A stretch of 16,675 bases of DNA from Desulfobacterales bacterium CG23_combo_of_CG06-09_8_20_14_all_51_8 (GTDB lineage Bacteria > Desulfobacterota > Desulfobacteria > Desulfobacterales > Desulfosalsimonadaceae), in contig PCSG01000003.1 in NCBI GenBank assembly GCA_002772195.1, forward strand, positions 5,133-21,807, in the 5' to 3' direction. This document shows, in pieces, positions 1-7,742 of this stretch. The position numbers and the translations under genes are program-made. The notes beneath the pieces were generated by a model. It was not told the origin of the DNA and did no database searches. It worked only from the letters and a program-made list of their open reading frames with translations. The first letter of the stretch is position 1, and each line of letters begins with the position of its first letter.

Positions 1-342
1 GAAGACACCGGGATGCAGGCGTTTACCGATGAAAGGATCAATGACCCAGAATTAAAGGCCTTTATGAAAAAAATAACGGTCAATACCACACAGGATTTCC
101 AAGCCCTGCAAGCAAGAGTTGAAATCGAAACCAAATCAGGAAGAGCGTATAACGCTGTTTCAGATATTTTAAAGGTCATACCGGAGCTTCAAGAAAAAAA
201 GTCTAAAATTTCAGCTAAATTTAAAGACCTTTGCTCGCCTGTCCTTGGTAATCAAACGACCGATGCTATGGATACGGCAGTTGATTCCCTTGAAACAATC
301 GACAACATGAAGACGTTTGTCGAGTCGGCACAAAAGGGATAA
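1..342 (+). CDS. MmgE/PrpD family protein, C-terminal part
   Basis: The reading frame is open from the first base, so the gene starts before the window and about 113 C-terminal residues are visible. The segment has the arrangement of the MmgE/PrpD C-terminal domain: a 'TDERINDPELKAFMKKI' stretch, a beta segment ending in 'VEIETKSGRAY' where family members carry a 'v.v...dG' strand, then a helical end with 'KFKDLCSPVLG'. The family includes 2-methylcitrate dehydratase (PrpD) and cis-aconitate decarboxylase, which act on small cytoplasmic carboxylic acids. The substrate cannot be told from this fragment, and its catalytic N-terminal domain is outside the window. It ends in TAA, 109 bp before the thiolase, and is probably part of the same acyl-CoA cluster. 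Family assignment is by motif recall and is moderately sure; function is not assigned. Confidence 0.65.
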   Translation, partial: EDTGMQAFTDERINDPELKAFMKKITVNTTQDFQALQARVEIETKSGRAYNAVSDILKVIPELQEKKSKISAKFKDLCSPVLGNQTTDAMDTAVDSLETIDNMKTFVESAQKG

Positions 343-451
343 AGCACGATTCGCAGTTTTTGTGCAGGGCATGTTATGACATGGCTAATTAAACTGATTT
401 TTAAAAAGATATATGAGAGTTGAATAAAAAAAATTTAAGAGGAAGAAAAGA

Positions 452-1645
452 ATGTCTGAAAAATGCGTCATTGTTAGTGCCAAAAGATCGCCTTTTGGAA
501 AATAGCTCGGTTCTCTTTCCGAAATGGAGCCGCTTGATGTAGCTGTTTATGTTGCAAACGCTACACTGGAGGCAGCAGGAAACAATGTTAAAGACGAAAT
601 CGATCAGATTTTTGTGGGAAACTGTATACCGGGCTCCTATGAGACCGGTTCGGTAACAGGCAGACAGATTGGCCTTAAGGTGGGCCGTGACGTATTCACA
701 ACAACCATTGATACGGCCTGCTGCTCGCCCCTTACCGCACTTCGAATGGCGCTCTGGGGCATGCGGCTGGGCGAAATAGAGTCTGCGCTTGTAATCGGCA
801 CAGAGGCCATGAGTAGGGCACCTCATATGTCGCGCCAACTCAGGACTGGTGTCAGAATCGGTGAAGTGAAGATGCCTGATCCGATATTCCCCATCATGTA
901 TCCCGGCTACCATTCAGTGGCGGTCGATGCGTCTGATGGCGCTGAAAAATATAATGTTCCCAAAAGAATGCTGGACACCTTTGCAATGGGTTCCCATTTA
1001 AAATGGGCGGCTGCAATGAAAGCCGGAAAATTTGAGGATGAAATCGTTCCCATACCAGTAATAAAGGGAAGACAAAAATTCCTTTTTGCAGCAGATGAAA
1101 TGCCGAGACCCAGCGGAAGCGTTGCGGCGACCGAAATGCTTCCGACGGTATTCGGGGCCAAGACCACAACGGCAGGAAATGCGCCGGGGTTGAATGACGG
1201 TGCGTCCGCCATGGTGGTTATGACCGAAAAAAAAGCAAAGGCACTGGGCCTTACCATTCTGGGAACGATCATTGATCAGGTCGGGAGAACCGACATGCCT
1301 TACGGAATATCGTGGATCCCTGCAATGGCCATTAACAAGTTGCTGGAAAGAACAAAGATGACCATTGATGACATCAGTCTGATTGAAATCAATGAGGCTT
1401 TTTCCGCAATGCCATTGGTCAGCACCAAAATACTGGCGGAAAATGATGAAAAAAAATGGCACGAGTTGATAGCAAAAACCAATGTTAATGGCGGCGCAAT
1501 TGCTATTGGGCACCCGGTAGGGGCTTCCGGCCTCAGGATTACCATGACAATGATGTACGAACTTCGGCGAAGAGGCGGAGGAAACGCTGTGGCTGCCATA
1601 TGCGGAGGTTTAACCCAGGGCGAAGCGATTATGGTTCAAGTGTGA
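452..1645 (+). CDS. thiolase (acetyl-CoA acyltransferase) with in-frame TAG at codon 18
   Basis: Thiolases cleave 3-ketoacyl-CoA to acetyl-CoA and a shortened acyl-CoA, the last step of beta-oxidation. The natural start is the ATG at 452, preceded by a purine-rich 'AGAGGAAGA' site. Translation from there gives the standard thiolase opening 'CVIVSAKRSPFGK', then TAG at 503-505, then 'LGSLSEMEPLDVAV' in the same frame. The product would be 397 residues, normal for the family. Catalytic residues are intact: Cys90 in 'DTACCSPLTA', 'NEAF', His354 in 'GGAIAIGHPVGASG', and Cys384 in 'ICGGLTQGEA'. The next in-frame ATG (524) has no evident ribosome binding site and would remove the first beta strand. 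The TAG may be a point nonsense mutation (CAG to TAG would restore Gln), a sequencing error, or a recoded codon. It lies 48 bp upstream of the hydratase/dehydrogenase gene, so an operon is likely. Confidence 0.9.
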
Positions 1646-1693
1646 AACCCTTTTTGGAAAGAATAATCTATTCAGATTTTAGGAGATTAAAAA

Positions 1694-3787
1694 ATGCCTG
1701 AAGTTATATACCGACTCGATCCTGTTAAGAAAATTGCAACATTTCTCATAGATACCGCAGGACCGGTCAACACCATTGGAGATCAGTTCATCAAAGATTT
1801 GGCAATTGCTACTGAAAAAGCAAACCGCGATAATGTCAAAGGCGTTATTTTAGCGTCGCTTAAAAAAAAGAGTTTTTTAGATGGCGCCAACCTCATGGAA
1901 ATTATGAAGGATGGATCAGCGCTGAACCTGAAATATACTGTGCTGAAGCTTCAGGAAGTGTTTGCGGCTCTCGCCAGGAGCCCGTTTCCAGTTGTTGCGG
2001 TTCTTCCCGGCCAAACCGCACTGGGAGGGGGTTTTGAGATGCTTTTATGGACCTGTGACCATGTCTTTGCCACTGAAGGTACAAAATTGGGATTGCCGGA
2101 AGTCAACATTGGCCTTTTCCCGGCAGCCGGCGGGCCCGAAGCCTTAAGAAGAGTCATCGGACTTGAAAAAGCGATCGAGGTTGTCATGCGTGGGCAGGTG
2201 CTTCCCGCAGAAGCATACGAGGATTCATGTTTAGTTACAATTACCAATGAAAAAGACATTCAAAAGGATGCAGTACAATGGATTGCATCTCATCGGATTA
2301 TAATCAATCGGAATTATGATCCCTTGTGGAAAGAACCCGCAAAACCAACCAAGAAAGTTCGAAACGCGTTGATTAAAAAAGTTCGGGAACGGTTTGCCCT
2401 CTGTCCGGAAAAACCTTATTTGAAGGCGGCGATTGATGCCATTGAAGAAGGGCTTGAATTGCCTTTTGAAGAAGCCGCGAAAAATGAAGTAATTCACTTT
2501 GCCCCGCTGATTGAGCATCCCAATGTAAAAAACAAGATCGATTTTTTCTTTCTAATGACAAGTATTGCGCCGAGATTGTCTATTGTTAATTTGGAAAAAG
2601 CAATCCCCGCACCTGAATTGGCAATCATCGGCGCAGGTCTCATGGGGCAGGGTATTGCTCAGGTTTGCGCGGATAAAGGGATAAAAGCACTGCTCATCGA
2701 CATTGACATAAAAACTGCTGAAGCAGCAAAAGAGAATATCGGCAAGGGCTTGGAACCGCTGGTAAAAAAGGGGCGCTGGACTTCGGAACGAAAAACCATG
2801 GTGATGGATAATATTCGTGTATCCGATAAATATGATGAGTTGAAAACTATTCCGCTGGTGATTGAAGCGGTTTTTGAAGATCTTGATTTAAAACGGAAAA
2901 TTCTCAAGCAGGTTCAGGACATCAACCCGGATATCGTCTTTGCGTCCAACACATCGACCATACCCATGCAGGAAATCGCCGCTGAATCTGCACGTCCGGA
3001 AATGGTTGTGGGGATGCATTATTTTTCACCGGTCCCTTTAATGCCGCTCCTGGAAGTTATTCAAGGGCCGCAAACGTCTGAAAGTGCGCTTGCAACCGCA
3101 GTTGCTTCCGGCCGGCAGCAGGGGAAAACCTGTGTCATTGTTGGCGATGGCCCCGGTTTTTATACCAGCCGAACATTCGGTGCTTATGTTATGGTTGGTT
3201 TTTATCTGGCGGAAATGGGGATTGATCCCTGGGAAATCGATCAGTTGGCCCTTGAAGCCGGTTTCCCACAAGGCCCGTTGAATATTTACGGGACTGCCGG
3301 AGGGAATGTCATCTATCATGCCGGGTCGTATATGCAAGCAAAAAAGCCAGAGCTGATTGAAGTGCCTAAAACCCTGGTTAAAATGTATGAGGCCGGTTAT
3401 GTGGGCGCTGGAAAACCCTGTTTTTACGGCCCGGGTATGAAACCGGACAAATCGGCGTTAGAACATGTCGTTCGCAATGAATCCCTGCCGACCCCAACCC
3501 GTGAGGAAGCGAAAGAAATGCTTTTGCTTGCAATGGCCAATCAGGCGTTTCATTGCCTGGATGAAGGGGTCGTTAAAAACTATTACAGCATGGATCTTGC
3601 TTCCGTCATAGGAATCGGGTTCCCTGACTGCTGGCACGGCCCCGGGCGTTATGTCAGCCAGAAAGGGGTTAAACATACGCTTGGGCGGTTACAGGAATTT
3701 TATGACAAATACGGACTGGCGTTTTTTAAGCCCGCCAGAGAATTTGAACGGTTGATTGCCTGCGGAGTTGATAGTGGCCTCGTATAG
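1694..3787 (+). CDS. fused enoyl-CoA hydratase / 3-hydroxyacyl-CoA dehydrogenase (FadB/FadJ type)
   Basis: This 697-residue bifunctional beta-oxidation enzyme hydrates trans-2-enoyl-CoA and oxidises the 3-hydroxyacyl-CoA with NAD. Residues about 1-200 are a crotonase domain with 'FLDGAN' at the oxyanion hole and both hydratase glutamates, Glu115 in 'GGGFEML' and Glu136 in 'GLPEVNIG'. Residues about 307-490 are the NAD-binding domain with Rossmann motif 'GAGLMGQG' (313-320), 'SNTST' (418-422), catalytic His442 in 'GMHYFSP' and Glu454. Helical dehydrogenase C-terminal repeats follow. Ser492 stands where many short-chain dehydrogenases have Asn ('FxxNR'), a position also substituted in mitochondrial trifunctional alpha subunits. 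'AGGAG' at 1680 sets the start. The gene ends in TAG, showing that TAG serves as a stop in this genome. With the upstream thiolase it forms a complete beta-oxidation pair. Confidence 0.93.
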   Translation: MPEVIYRLDPVKKIATFLIDTAGPVNTIGDQFIKDLAIATEKANRDNVKGVILASLKKKSFLDGANLMEIMKDGSALNLKYTVLKLQEVFAALARSPFPVVAVLPGQTALGGGFEMLLWTCDHVFATEGTKLGLPEVNIGLFPAAGGPEALRRVIGLEKAIEVVMRGQVLPAEAYEDSCLVTITNEKDIQKDAVQWIASHRIIINRNYDPLWKEPAKPTKKVRNALIKKVRERFALCPEKPYLKAAIDAIEEGLELPFEEAAKNEVIHFAPLIEHPNVKNKIDFFFLMTSIAPRLSIVNLEKAIPAPELAIIGAGLMGQGIAQVCADKGIKALLIDIDIKTAEAAKENIGKGLEPLVKKGRWTSERKTMVMDNIRVSDKYDELKTIPLVIEAVFEDLDLKRKILKQVQDINPDIVFASNTSTIPMQEIAAESARPEMVVGMHYFSPVPLMPLLEVIQGPQTSESALATAVASGRQQGKTCVIVGDGPGFYTSRTFGAYVMVGFYLAEMGIDPWEIDQLALEAGFPQGPLNIYGTAGGNVIYHAGSYMQAKKPELIEVPKTLVKMYEAGYVGAGKPCFYGPGMKPDKSALEHVVRNESLPTPTREEAKEMLLLAMANQAFHCLDEGVVKNYYSMDLASVIGIGFPDCWHGPGRYVSQKGVKHTLGRLQEFYDKYGLAFFKPAREFERLIACGVDSGLV

Positions 3788-3790
3788 ATG

Positions 3791-3836
3791 AGAACACGCT
3801 CCCATAGATTTTTTTAATCTTATAGGAGCGTGTTCT
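3791..3836 (+). terminator. long stem-loop after the hydratase/dehydrogenase gene
   Basis: AGAACACGCTCC (3791-3802) and GGAGCGTGTTCT (3825-3836) are perfect 12-bp inverted repeats. The stem continues inward with 3 bp, a one-base bulge and 4 more pairs, closing on a five-T loop. It starts three bases after the TAG stop. No T-tract follows, so it is not a textbook intrinsic terminator. It may act as an mRNA 3'-end stabiliser or partial terminator that uncouples the genes on either side. Confidence 0.5.
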
Positions 3837-3917
3837 AATGACCGGAAAGATATATCTCAGCGTTTTCATAGGGCTCATCATAAATGAGAAAAATAGTGGG
3901 ATAGTGAGGTATTTAGA

Positions 3918-4316
3918 ATGAATAAGGAAAAAAAAATTAGAGTATTGGTTGCCAAACCCGGTTTGGATGGCCATGAGCGCGGTGCCAGGGTTATTGCCTA
4001 CGGTCTGAGGGATCTGGGATTTGAGGTTATATATACGGGTCTGAGACAGACACCGGAAGAAATCGTCCACGCTGCCGTTCAGGAAGATGTCGATGTGGTG
4101 GGCCTTTCTATTTTATCAGGGGCCCATCTGACATTGACGAGGAAGGTCATTGAAAAACTATCAGAACAAAATGCAAATAATATTCTGGTCATTCTCGGAG
4201 GGGTCATCCCGGATAAGGATATCCCTGAATTGAAAAAAATGGGTGTCAGCGGCGTGTTTACTTCAGGCACTTTCATAAAAGATGTCGGAACATTTATCAG
4301 GTCAAATTTATCGTAA
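3918..4316 (+). CDS. B12-binding small subunit of a methylmalonyl-CoA mutase-type enzyme
   Basis: This is a 132-residue stand-alone cobalamin-binding domain. It carries the base-off/His-on signature Asp17-x-His19-x-x-Gly22 in 'KPGLDGHERGARV', followed by 'GLSILSGAH' (Ser64-x-Leu66) and the 'GGVIP' loop (94-98), in the usual order and spacing. Known relatives are the C-terminal domain of methylmalonyl-CoA mutase and the small subunits of isobutyryl-CoA and 2-hydroxyisobutyryl-CoA mutases, which bind adenosylcobalamin and pair with a separate TIM-barrel subunit that binds acyl-CoA. No such large subunit is in the window, so the rearranged substrate is unknown. A 'GAGGT' site lies 7 bp before the ATG. 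It is 130 bp after the beta-oxidation fusion gene, across the stem-loop, and 33 bp before the COG2070 oxidoreductase. A mutase chaperone gene (MeaB) lies about 2 kb downstream, supporting a mutase role. Confidence 0.93.
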   Translation: MNKEKKIRVLVAKPGLDGHERGARVIAYGLRDLGFEVIYTGLRQTPEEIVHAAVQEDVDVVGLSILSGAHLTLTRKVIEKLSEQNANNILVILGGVIPDKDIPELKKMGVSGVFTSGTFIKDVGTFIRSNLS

Positions 4317-4349
4317 GGGTTGTGGTATCCGCTTTTTTAGGAGGCAAAC

Positions 4350-5297
4350 ATGGTAAAGAATCGAATCGTCGAGATTACCGGGACTAAATATCCGTTTATT
4401 TTAGGCCCCATGCGTCTCATCACCCTTGGTGAAATGGCAGCAGCCGTATCAAACAGCGGCGGTTTCGGTCAGATTGCCGCCTCCGGTCTCTCTTCGGACC
4501 GGTTACTTCTGGAAGTTAAAAAAGCAAGGGCTTTGACGGATCAACCATTTGGAATTAATATCCCCCTCTATCGCAAGAACGCCTTTGATGCGCTTGAAAT
4601 AGCCATTGATGCCGGAATTAAAACCATTACAACATCTGCGGGCAACCCGGCGAAGTTTATGAAGCGAATCAAAGAGGCCGATTTAAAAGTGCTGCATAAA
4701 GTTTCCTCCAAAGAAATGGCGCTGAAAACTCAATCCTGTGGCGTTGACGCTGTCATCGCCACAGGATTTGAGGCCGGTGGTCACGTTGGTCGACAGGGAA
4801 CAACAACCATGTGCATAGTACCTCAGTTGGCCGATGCCTTAAATATACCTGTCGTTGCCGCCGGGGGGATTGCCGATGCGCGTGGGGTCGTTGCCGCTTT
4901 TGCGTTGGGCGCTGAAGGGGTTGAATTAGGGACCCGATTCGTCGCCACAGATGAATGCCCAACTCCTGATTTTTTTAAACAACTTATTGTGGAAGCGGGT
5001 AGTGATTCAACAATTCTCCTCGGCAAAGATGCCATGCCTATTCGGGTTTTAAGAAACCGTGTAGTGGACATGATACAGAATCCAGACAAGCATCAGGAGG
5101 ACAAGCATCTTCGAGGCGCTGATGCAGACGCTCAATATATTCAGTCAGGAGGCGATGCGGATACTGCGATTATGCCGGCCGGACAAATTTCGGGCGTGAT
5201 AAAACAGATTGAGAGTATTGGAAAAATATTTCCGGAACTAATGAAGGGCGCCATTCTATTGACGCAACAACTGAAGACAATGTTTGGAGGTGAATGA
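4350..5297 (+). CDS. FMN-dependent TIM-barrel oxidoreductase, nitronate monooxygenase / FabK-like (COG2070)
   Basis: This 315-residue protein belongs to the 2-nitropropane dioxygenase / FabK enoyl-reductase superfamily. Visible features are an N-terminal 'PFILGPMRLITLGEMAAAVS' strand-helix, 'SNSGGFGQIA' (phosphate-proximal loop), 'GFEAGGHVGRQG' (139-150, with the family His145), the FMN phosphate-binding 'AAGGIADARG' (170-179) and 'GVELGTRF' (190-197). A perfect AGGAGG precedes the ATG by 5 bp. Its stop overlaps the next gene's start, implying translational coupling with the crotonase. In an oxygen-poor beta-oxidation setting an FMN-linked acyl- or enoyl-CoA reductase role seems more plausible than nitronate oxidation, but that is inference from context. 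Substrate is unassigned. Members of this family are often over-annotated as nitronate monooxygenase. Confidence 0.87.
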   Translation: MVKNRIVEITGTKYPFILGPMRLITLGEMAAAVSNSGGFGQIAASGLSSDRLLLEVKKARALTDQPFGINIPLYRKNAFDALEIAIDAGIKTITTSAGNPAKFMKRIKEADLKVLHKVSSKEMALKTQSCGVDAVIATGFEAGGHVGRQGTTTMCIVPQLADALNIPVVAAGGIADARGVVAAFALGAEGVELGTRFVATDECPTPDFFKQLIVEAGSDSTILLGKDAMPIRVLRNRVVDMIQNPDKHQEDKHLRGADADAQYIQSGGDADTAIMPAGQISGVIKQIESIGKIFPELMKGAILLTQQLKTMFGGE

Positions 5298-6091
5298 TGC
5301 AATGGGAATATGTTCTTTTAGACAAAAAAGACAGGATCGCCACCATAACATTGAACCGGCCGGAGAAATACAATGCATTTGCCGGTAATATGAGAAACGA
5401 GATCCTCGAAGCCGTGGAAAACGCAGGGGCAGATTCGGGAATTCGTGTAATCGTGATCACCGGGGCCGGCGATAAGGCTTTTTGCACAGGCGGGGATGTT
5501 AATGAGTTTGTGTCCGGTGAAACCAAGGCGCTTGCTGACACGGTTTCCAGTGAAAGACATACAATGTGTAAAACCGTTCTGGCCATTAATTCAATTGAAA
5601 AACCGGTTATTGCCGCTGTTAACGGTGTTGCGGCCGGTGGTGGATGCAACCTGGCGCTTTCCTGTGATATCAGGATTGCCAGTGAAAAAGCCAGATTCGG
5701 GCAGGTTTTTACCAGGAGGGGCGCTTTTCCCGACTGGGGTGGAATTCACTTTCTGCCGCGATTGGTCGGATATGCCAAAGCAGCGGAGCTGTTATTTTCC
5801 GGTGAAGTAATAGATGCCCGGGAGGCGCTGGAGATTGGTATGGTAAATAAGGTGGTGCCACCTGAAGAGTTGCTTCCCGTTACGTATAAGATGGCGGAAC
5901 GAATTGCAAAAAATGCGCCGATTCCGATCGCTTTTGTCAAAAGGGGTCTGCAGAATTTTTACAAGACAGACTTGTCCCAGGCGCTCGACTACGAGGCATA
6001 TGTCCTTGATGTGTGCCTGAAAAGCGAAGATTTCATGGAAGGGTTTAAATCATTTCTTGAAAAAAGAGAACCGGTTTTCAAGGGCAGGTAA
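5294..6091 (+). CDS. enoyl-CoA hydratase/isomerase (crotonase) family protein with PaaG-like active site
   Basis: This is a 265-residue crotonase-fold acyl-CoA enzyme. The oxyanion-hole segments 'FCTGGDVNEF' (63-72) and 'NGVAAGGGCNLALS' (110-123) are present. The two hydratase glutamates are not: Asn119 replaces the first ('GGGCN') and Phe139 the second ('FGQVF'). Instead 'FPDWGG' places Asp147 where PaaG-type isomerases and related enzymes have their catalytic acid. An enoyl-CoA isomerase-like or other crotonase reaction is therefore more likely than simple hydration. Two starts compete: ATG 5294 (four-base overlap ATGA with the upstream stop) and the adjacent ATG 5297. The SD 'GGAGG' at 5286-5290 is better spaced for 5297. 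It is translationally coupled to the FMN oxidoreductase, suggesting that the two act on the same acyl-CoA. Confidence 0.9.
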   Translation: MMQWEYVLLDKKDRIATITLNRPEKYNAFAGNMRNEILEAVENAGADSGIRVIVITGAGDKAFCTGGDVNEFVSGETKALADTVSSERHTMCKTVLAINSIEKPVIAAVNGVAAGGGCNLALSCDIRIASEKARFGQVFTRRGAFPDWGGIHFLPRLVGYAKAAELLFSGEVIDAREALEIGMVNKVVPPEELLPVTYKMAERIAKNAPIPIAFVKRGLQNFYKTDLSQALDYEAYVLDVCLKSEDFMEGFKSFLEKREPVFKGR

Positions 6092-6146
6092 GACCACTAC
6101 ATAAATTATGATAAACAGCCTCGTTTAAAAGAAGAAGGTCGGTTGT

Positions 6147-6294
6147 CAGTTTCATTTCCGCGATGGCGGGAAACTGTTACAGGATGATTATGTGTGTTGT
6201 CGGTGGTTTAGGCCCTGATCCTGAATCGTTGACTAAAAAGTCTGTGCCAAAGATTAAACGTTATCATTTTTGCAGTTTCCCGTTTTCGGGGGAA
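6147..6294 (+). repeat. two related stem-loops in the 6092-6370 spacer
   Basis: The 279-bp spacer between the crotonase and meaB holds two related palindromic elements. At 6147-6176, CAGTTTC + CCGC pairs with GCGG + GAAACTG around a GATG loop, with an extra ATTT bulge in the left arm. At 6273-6294, CAGTTTCCCG recurs, followed by TTTT and CGGGGGAA, giving a shorter G-C-rich hairpin. Neither is followed by a clear T-tract. A 37-codon ORF (ATG 6184 to TGA 6297) also lies here but has no recognisable motif. A weak promoter-like TTGACT (6229) with an AT-rich -10 candidate is present but not convincing. The elements may be transcript processing or partial termination signals, or copies of a short dispersed repeat. 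Confidence 0.35.
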
Positions 6295-6370
6295 TGAGAT
6301 TGAGATTTGTTTTGCTTTAACAGTCGGCACGCAAAGCAAAGAGACAATCCATAGACGGAGATAAAATTCA

Positions 6371-7318
6371 ATGTGGGAAGATTGGAAAAGCCTGATCGCC
6401 GAAATGAGAAAAGGATCGGTACGTGGCCTGGCAAGACTGATTACCCGGGTCGAGAATCGGGAATCGGGATGGATGGATGCAATGCAAATGATTTATCCCA
6501 TGACAGGAAATGCGTGCGTTATCGGGATCACGGGCTCACCGGGTGCCGGGAAAAGCACTCTTACGGATCGATTGGCCCGTGAGCTGTTCGACAGGGGTTT
6601 TAAAATCGGGATTATTGCCGTGGATCCTTCAAGCCCGTTTTCCGGAGGCGCTCTGCTGGGAGACCGTTTACGTATGAAAGAAGTCAGCACCCTTGATGAT
6701 GTTTTCATTCGTTCTATGGCTACGCATGGCGCTTTAGGCGGATTAAACCTGTCGGCCCGGGACGTGGTTAAAATTATGGACGCTTTCGGTAAGGATATTA
6801 TTCTCATAGAAACCGTTGGGGTCGGACAGGATGAAGTGGAGGTCGTGAAGGCTGCCGACATGGTGCTGGTTGTCTGTGTCCCCGGAATGGGTGACGGTAT
6901 CCAGGCGATTAAGGCCGGGATAATGGAAATTGCCGATATCTTTGTTGTTAATAAGGCTGATCAGGGCGAAGCCGATCAGGCTGTTGCTGATATCAGTGCC
7001 ATGCTGGAGCTTTCTTCTGACGAAACATCATCACAAATTCCGGTGCTCAAAACAATCGCCGCAACCGGTGAAGGCGTGCCGGATTTGGTCACGATTATGC
7101 TCAAGCTACAGAAAACCGGACGGATAAGGTCCTCATGGCATGAAGAACGGATCAAGGAAGAAATTTTATCTCTTCTTGAAAAGGAAGTCGCGTATATTCT
7201 CCGGAGCCGATGGGGTCAAAACGGTAATTTGGATCAGGCGGTGAAACAGGTGACCGCTCGTAAGAAAGATCCATATTCTATTGTACAGGAGATGCTTGCT
7301 TTAATGCAGTTGCAGTAA
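6371..7318 (+). CDS. meaB: MeaB/ArgK-type G3E GTPase, chaperone of a B12-dependent mutase
   Basis: This 315-residue protein is the normal length for MeaB, the GTPase that gates adenosylcobalamin delivery to, and protects, methylmalonyl-CoA mutase and related mutases. In order: Walker A 'GSPGAGKST' (55-63), the switch I region around 'VDPSSPFSGGALLGDR' (84-99), 'RSMATHGALGG' (114-124), Walker B/switch II 'IETVGVGQDEVEV' (146-158), and base-specificity 'NKAD' (194-197). The C-terminal dimerisation helix follows. 'ACGGAG' at 6355 is spaced 10 bp from the ATG. It shares the strand with the B12-binding subunit 2 kb upstream, which it presumably serves. The absence of the large mutase subunit means the client enzyme is only inferred. 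It was called ArgK in older literature; the arginine-transport role is not supported for this family. Confidence 0.95.
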   Translation: MWEDWKSLIAEMRKGSVRGLARLITRVENRESGWMDAMQMIYPMTGNACVIGITGSPGAGKSTLTDRLARELFDRGFKIGIIAVDPSSPFSGGALLGDRLRMKEVSTLDDVFIRSMATHGALGGLNLSARDVVKIMDAFGKDIILIETVGVGQDEVEVVKAADMVLVVCVPGMGDGIQAIKAGIMEIADIFVVNKADQGEADQAVADISAMLELSSDETSSQIPVLKTIAATGEGVPDLVTIMLKLQKTGRIRSSWHEERIKEEILSLLEKEVAYILRSRWGQNGNLDQAVKQVTARKKDPYSIVQEMLALMQLQ

Positions 7319-7362
7319 TTTGTTTATCGTTACTGCGGTAATATATATCCAGGAGATAAGTG

Positions 7363-7566
7363 ATGGGTCATGGCAAGAAAGTGAAATCCATGGCGGGTTT
7401 CTGCAAGAACACCATCCCGGTTTGTACACGGGCAAGAGAAAAGGGGGAAGGACTTTTATACAATTTTGTCAAGCTGGAGGAAGAACTTTGCTCGGCCTGC
7501 AGGTCTTATAAAAAAGTATACGGCGTGCCGGCGCATAAAAAAATCGGGCATAAGGAGTCCGAATAG
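7363..7566 (+). CDS. small four-cysteine basic protein, unknown
   Basis: This is a 67-residue reading frame starting at ATG 7363, with 'AGGAG' at 7351-7355 seven bases upstream; a GTG immediately before it is a less likely start. It is rich in Lys and contains four Cys in the pattern C-x6-C-x21-C-x2-C ('FCKNTIPVC' and 'LCSAC'), which could bind a metal or form disulphides. There is no signal peptide or membrane segment. It sits 44 bp after meaB in the same direction, so it is probably co-transcribed. I do not recognise the family. The good ribosome binding site and plausible composition favour a real gene. It ends in TAG. Confidence 0.6.
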   Translation: MGHGKKVKSMAGFCKNTIPVCTRAREKGEGLLYNFVKLEEELCSACRSYKKVYGVPAHKKIGHKESE

Positions 7567-7576
7567 ATTCTTTCGG

Positions 7577-7637
7577 GATATCGGTTGATGCAGGCAGGTG
7601 TGCATTATCAAGCACTTTTCGGTTTTATACCGATATC
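7577..7637. repeat. 9-bp inverted repeat downstream of the small gene
   Basis: GATATCGGT (7577-7585) and ACCGATATC (7629-7637) are perfect inverted repeats separated by 43 bp, starting 10 bp after the TAG at 7564-7566. The long spacer and lack of a T-tract make it a weak terminator candidate. The rest of the 7567-7742 spacer shows no gene or clear promoter. Confidence 0.25.
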
Positions 7638-7742
7638 GGTTTATTGAATCGGATGGCTATGCTCCGGATTACGCCATTTTTGTTCCCATTTGAATAAAAA
7701 CCAATCCGTTGTTTCCTAATACTTTCAGGGCAAGCAAGATTA

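Noticed and set aside
401..913. 170-codon open frame on the minus strand over the thiolase 5' end
   Set aside because: It is antisense to clear thiolase coding sequence and has no recognisable domain or ribosome binding site.
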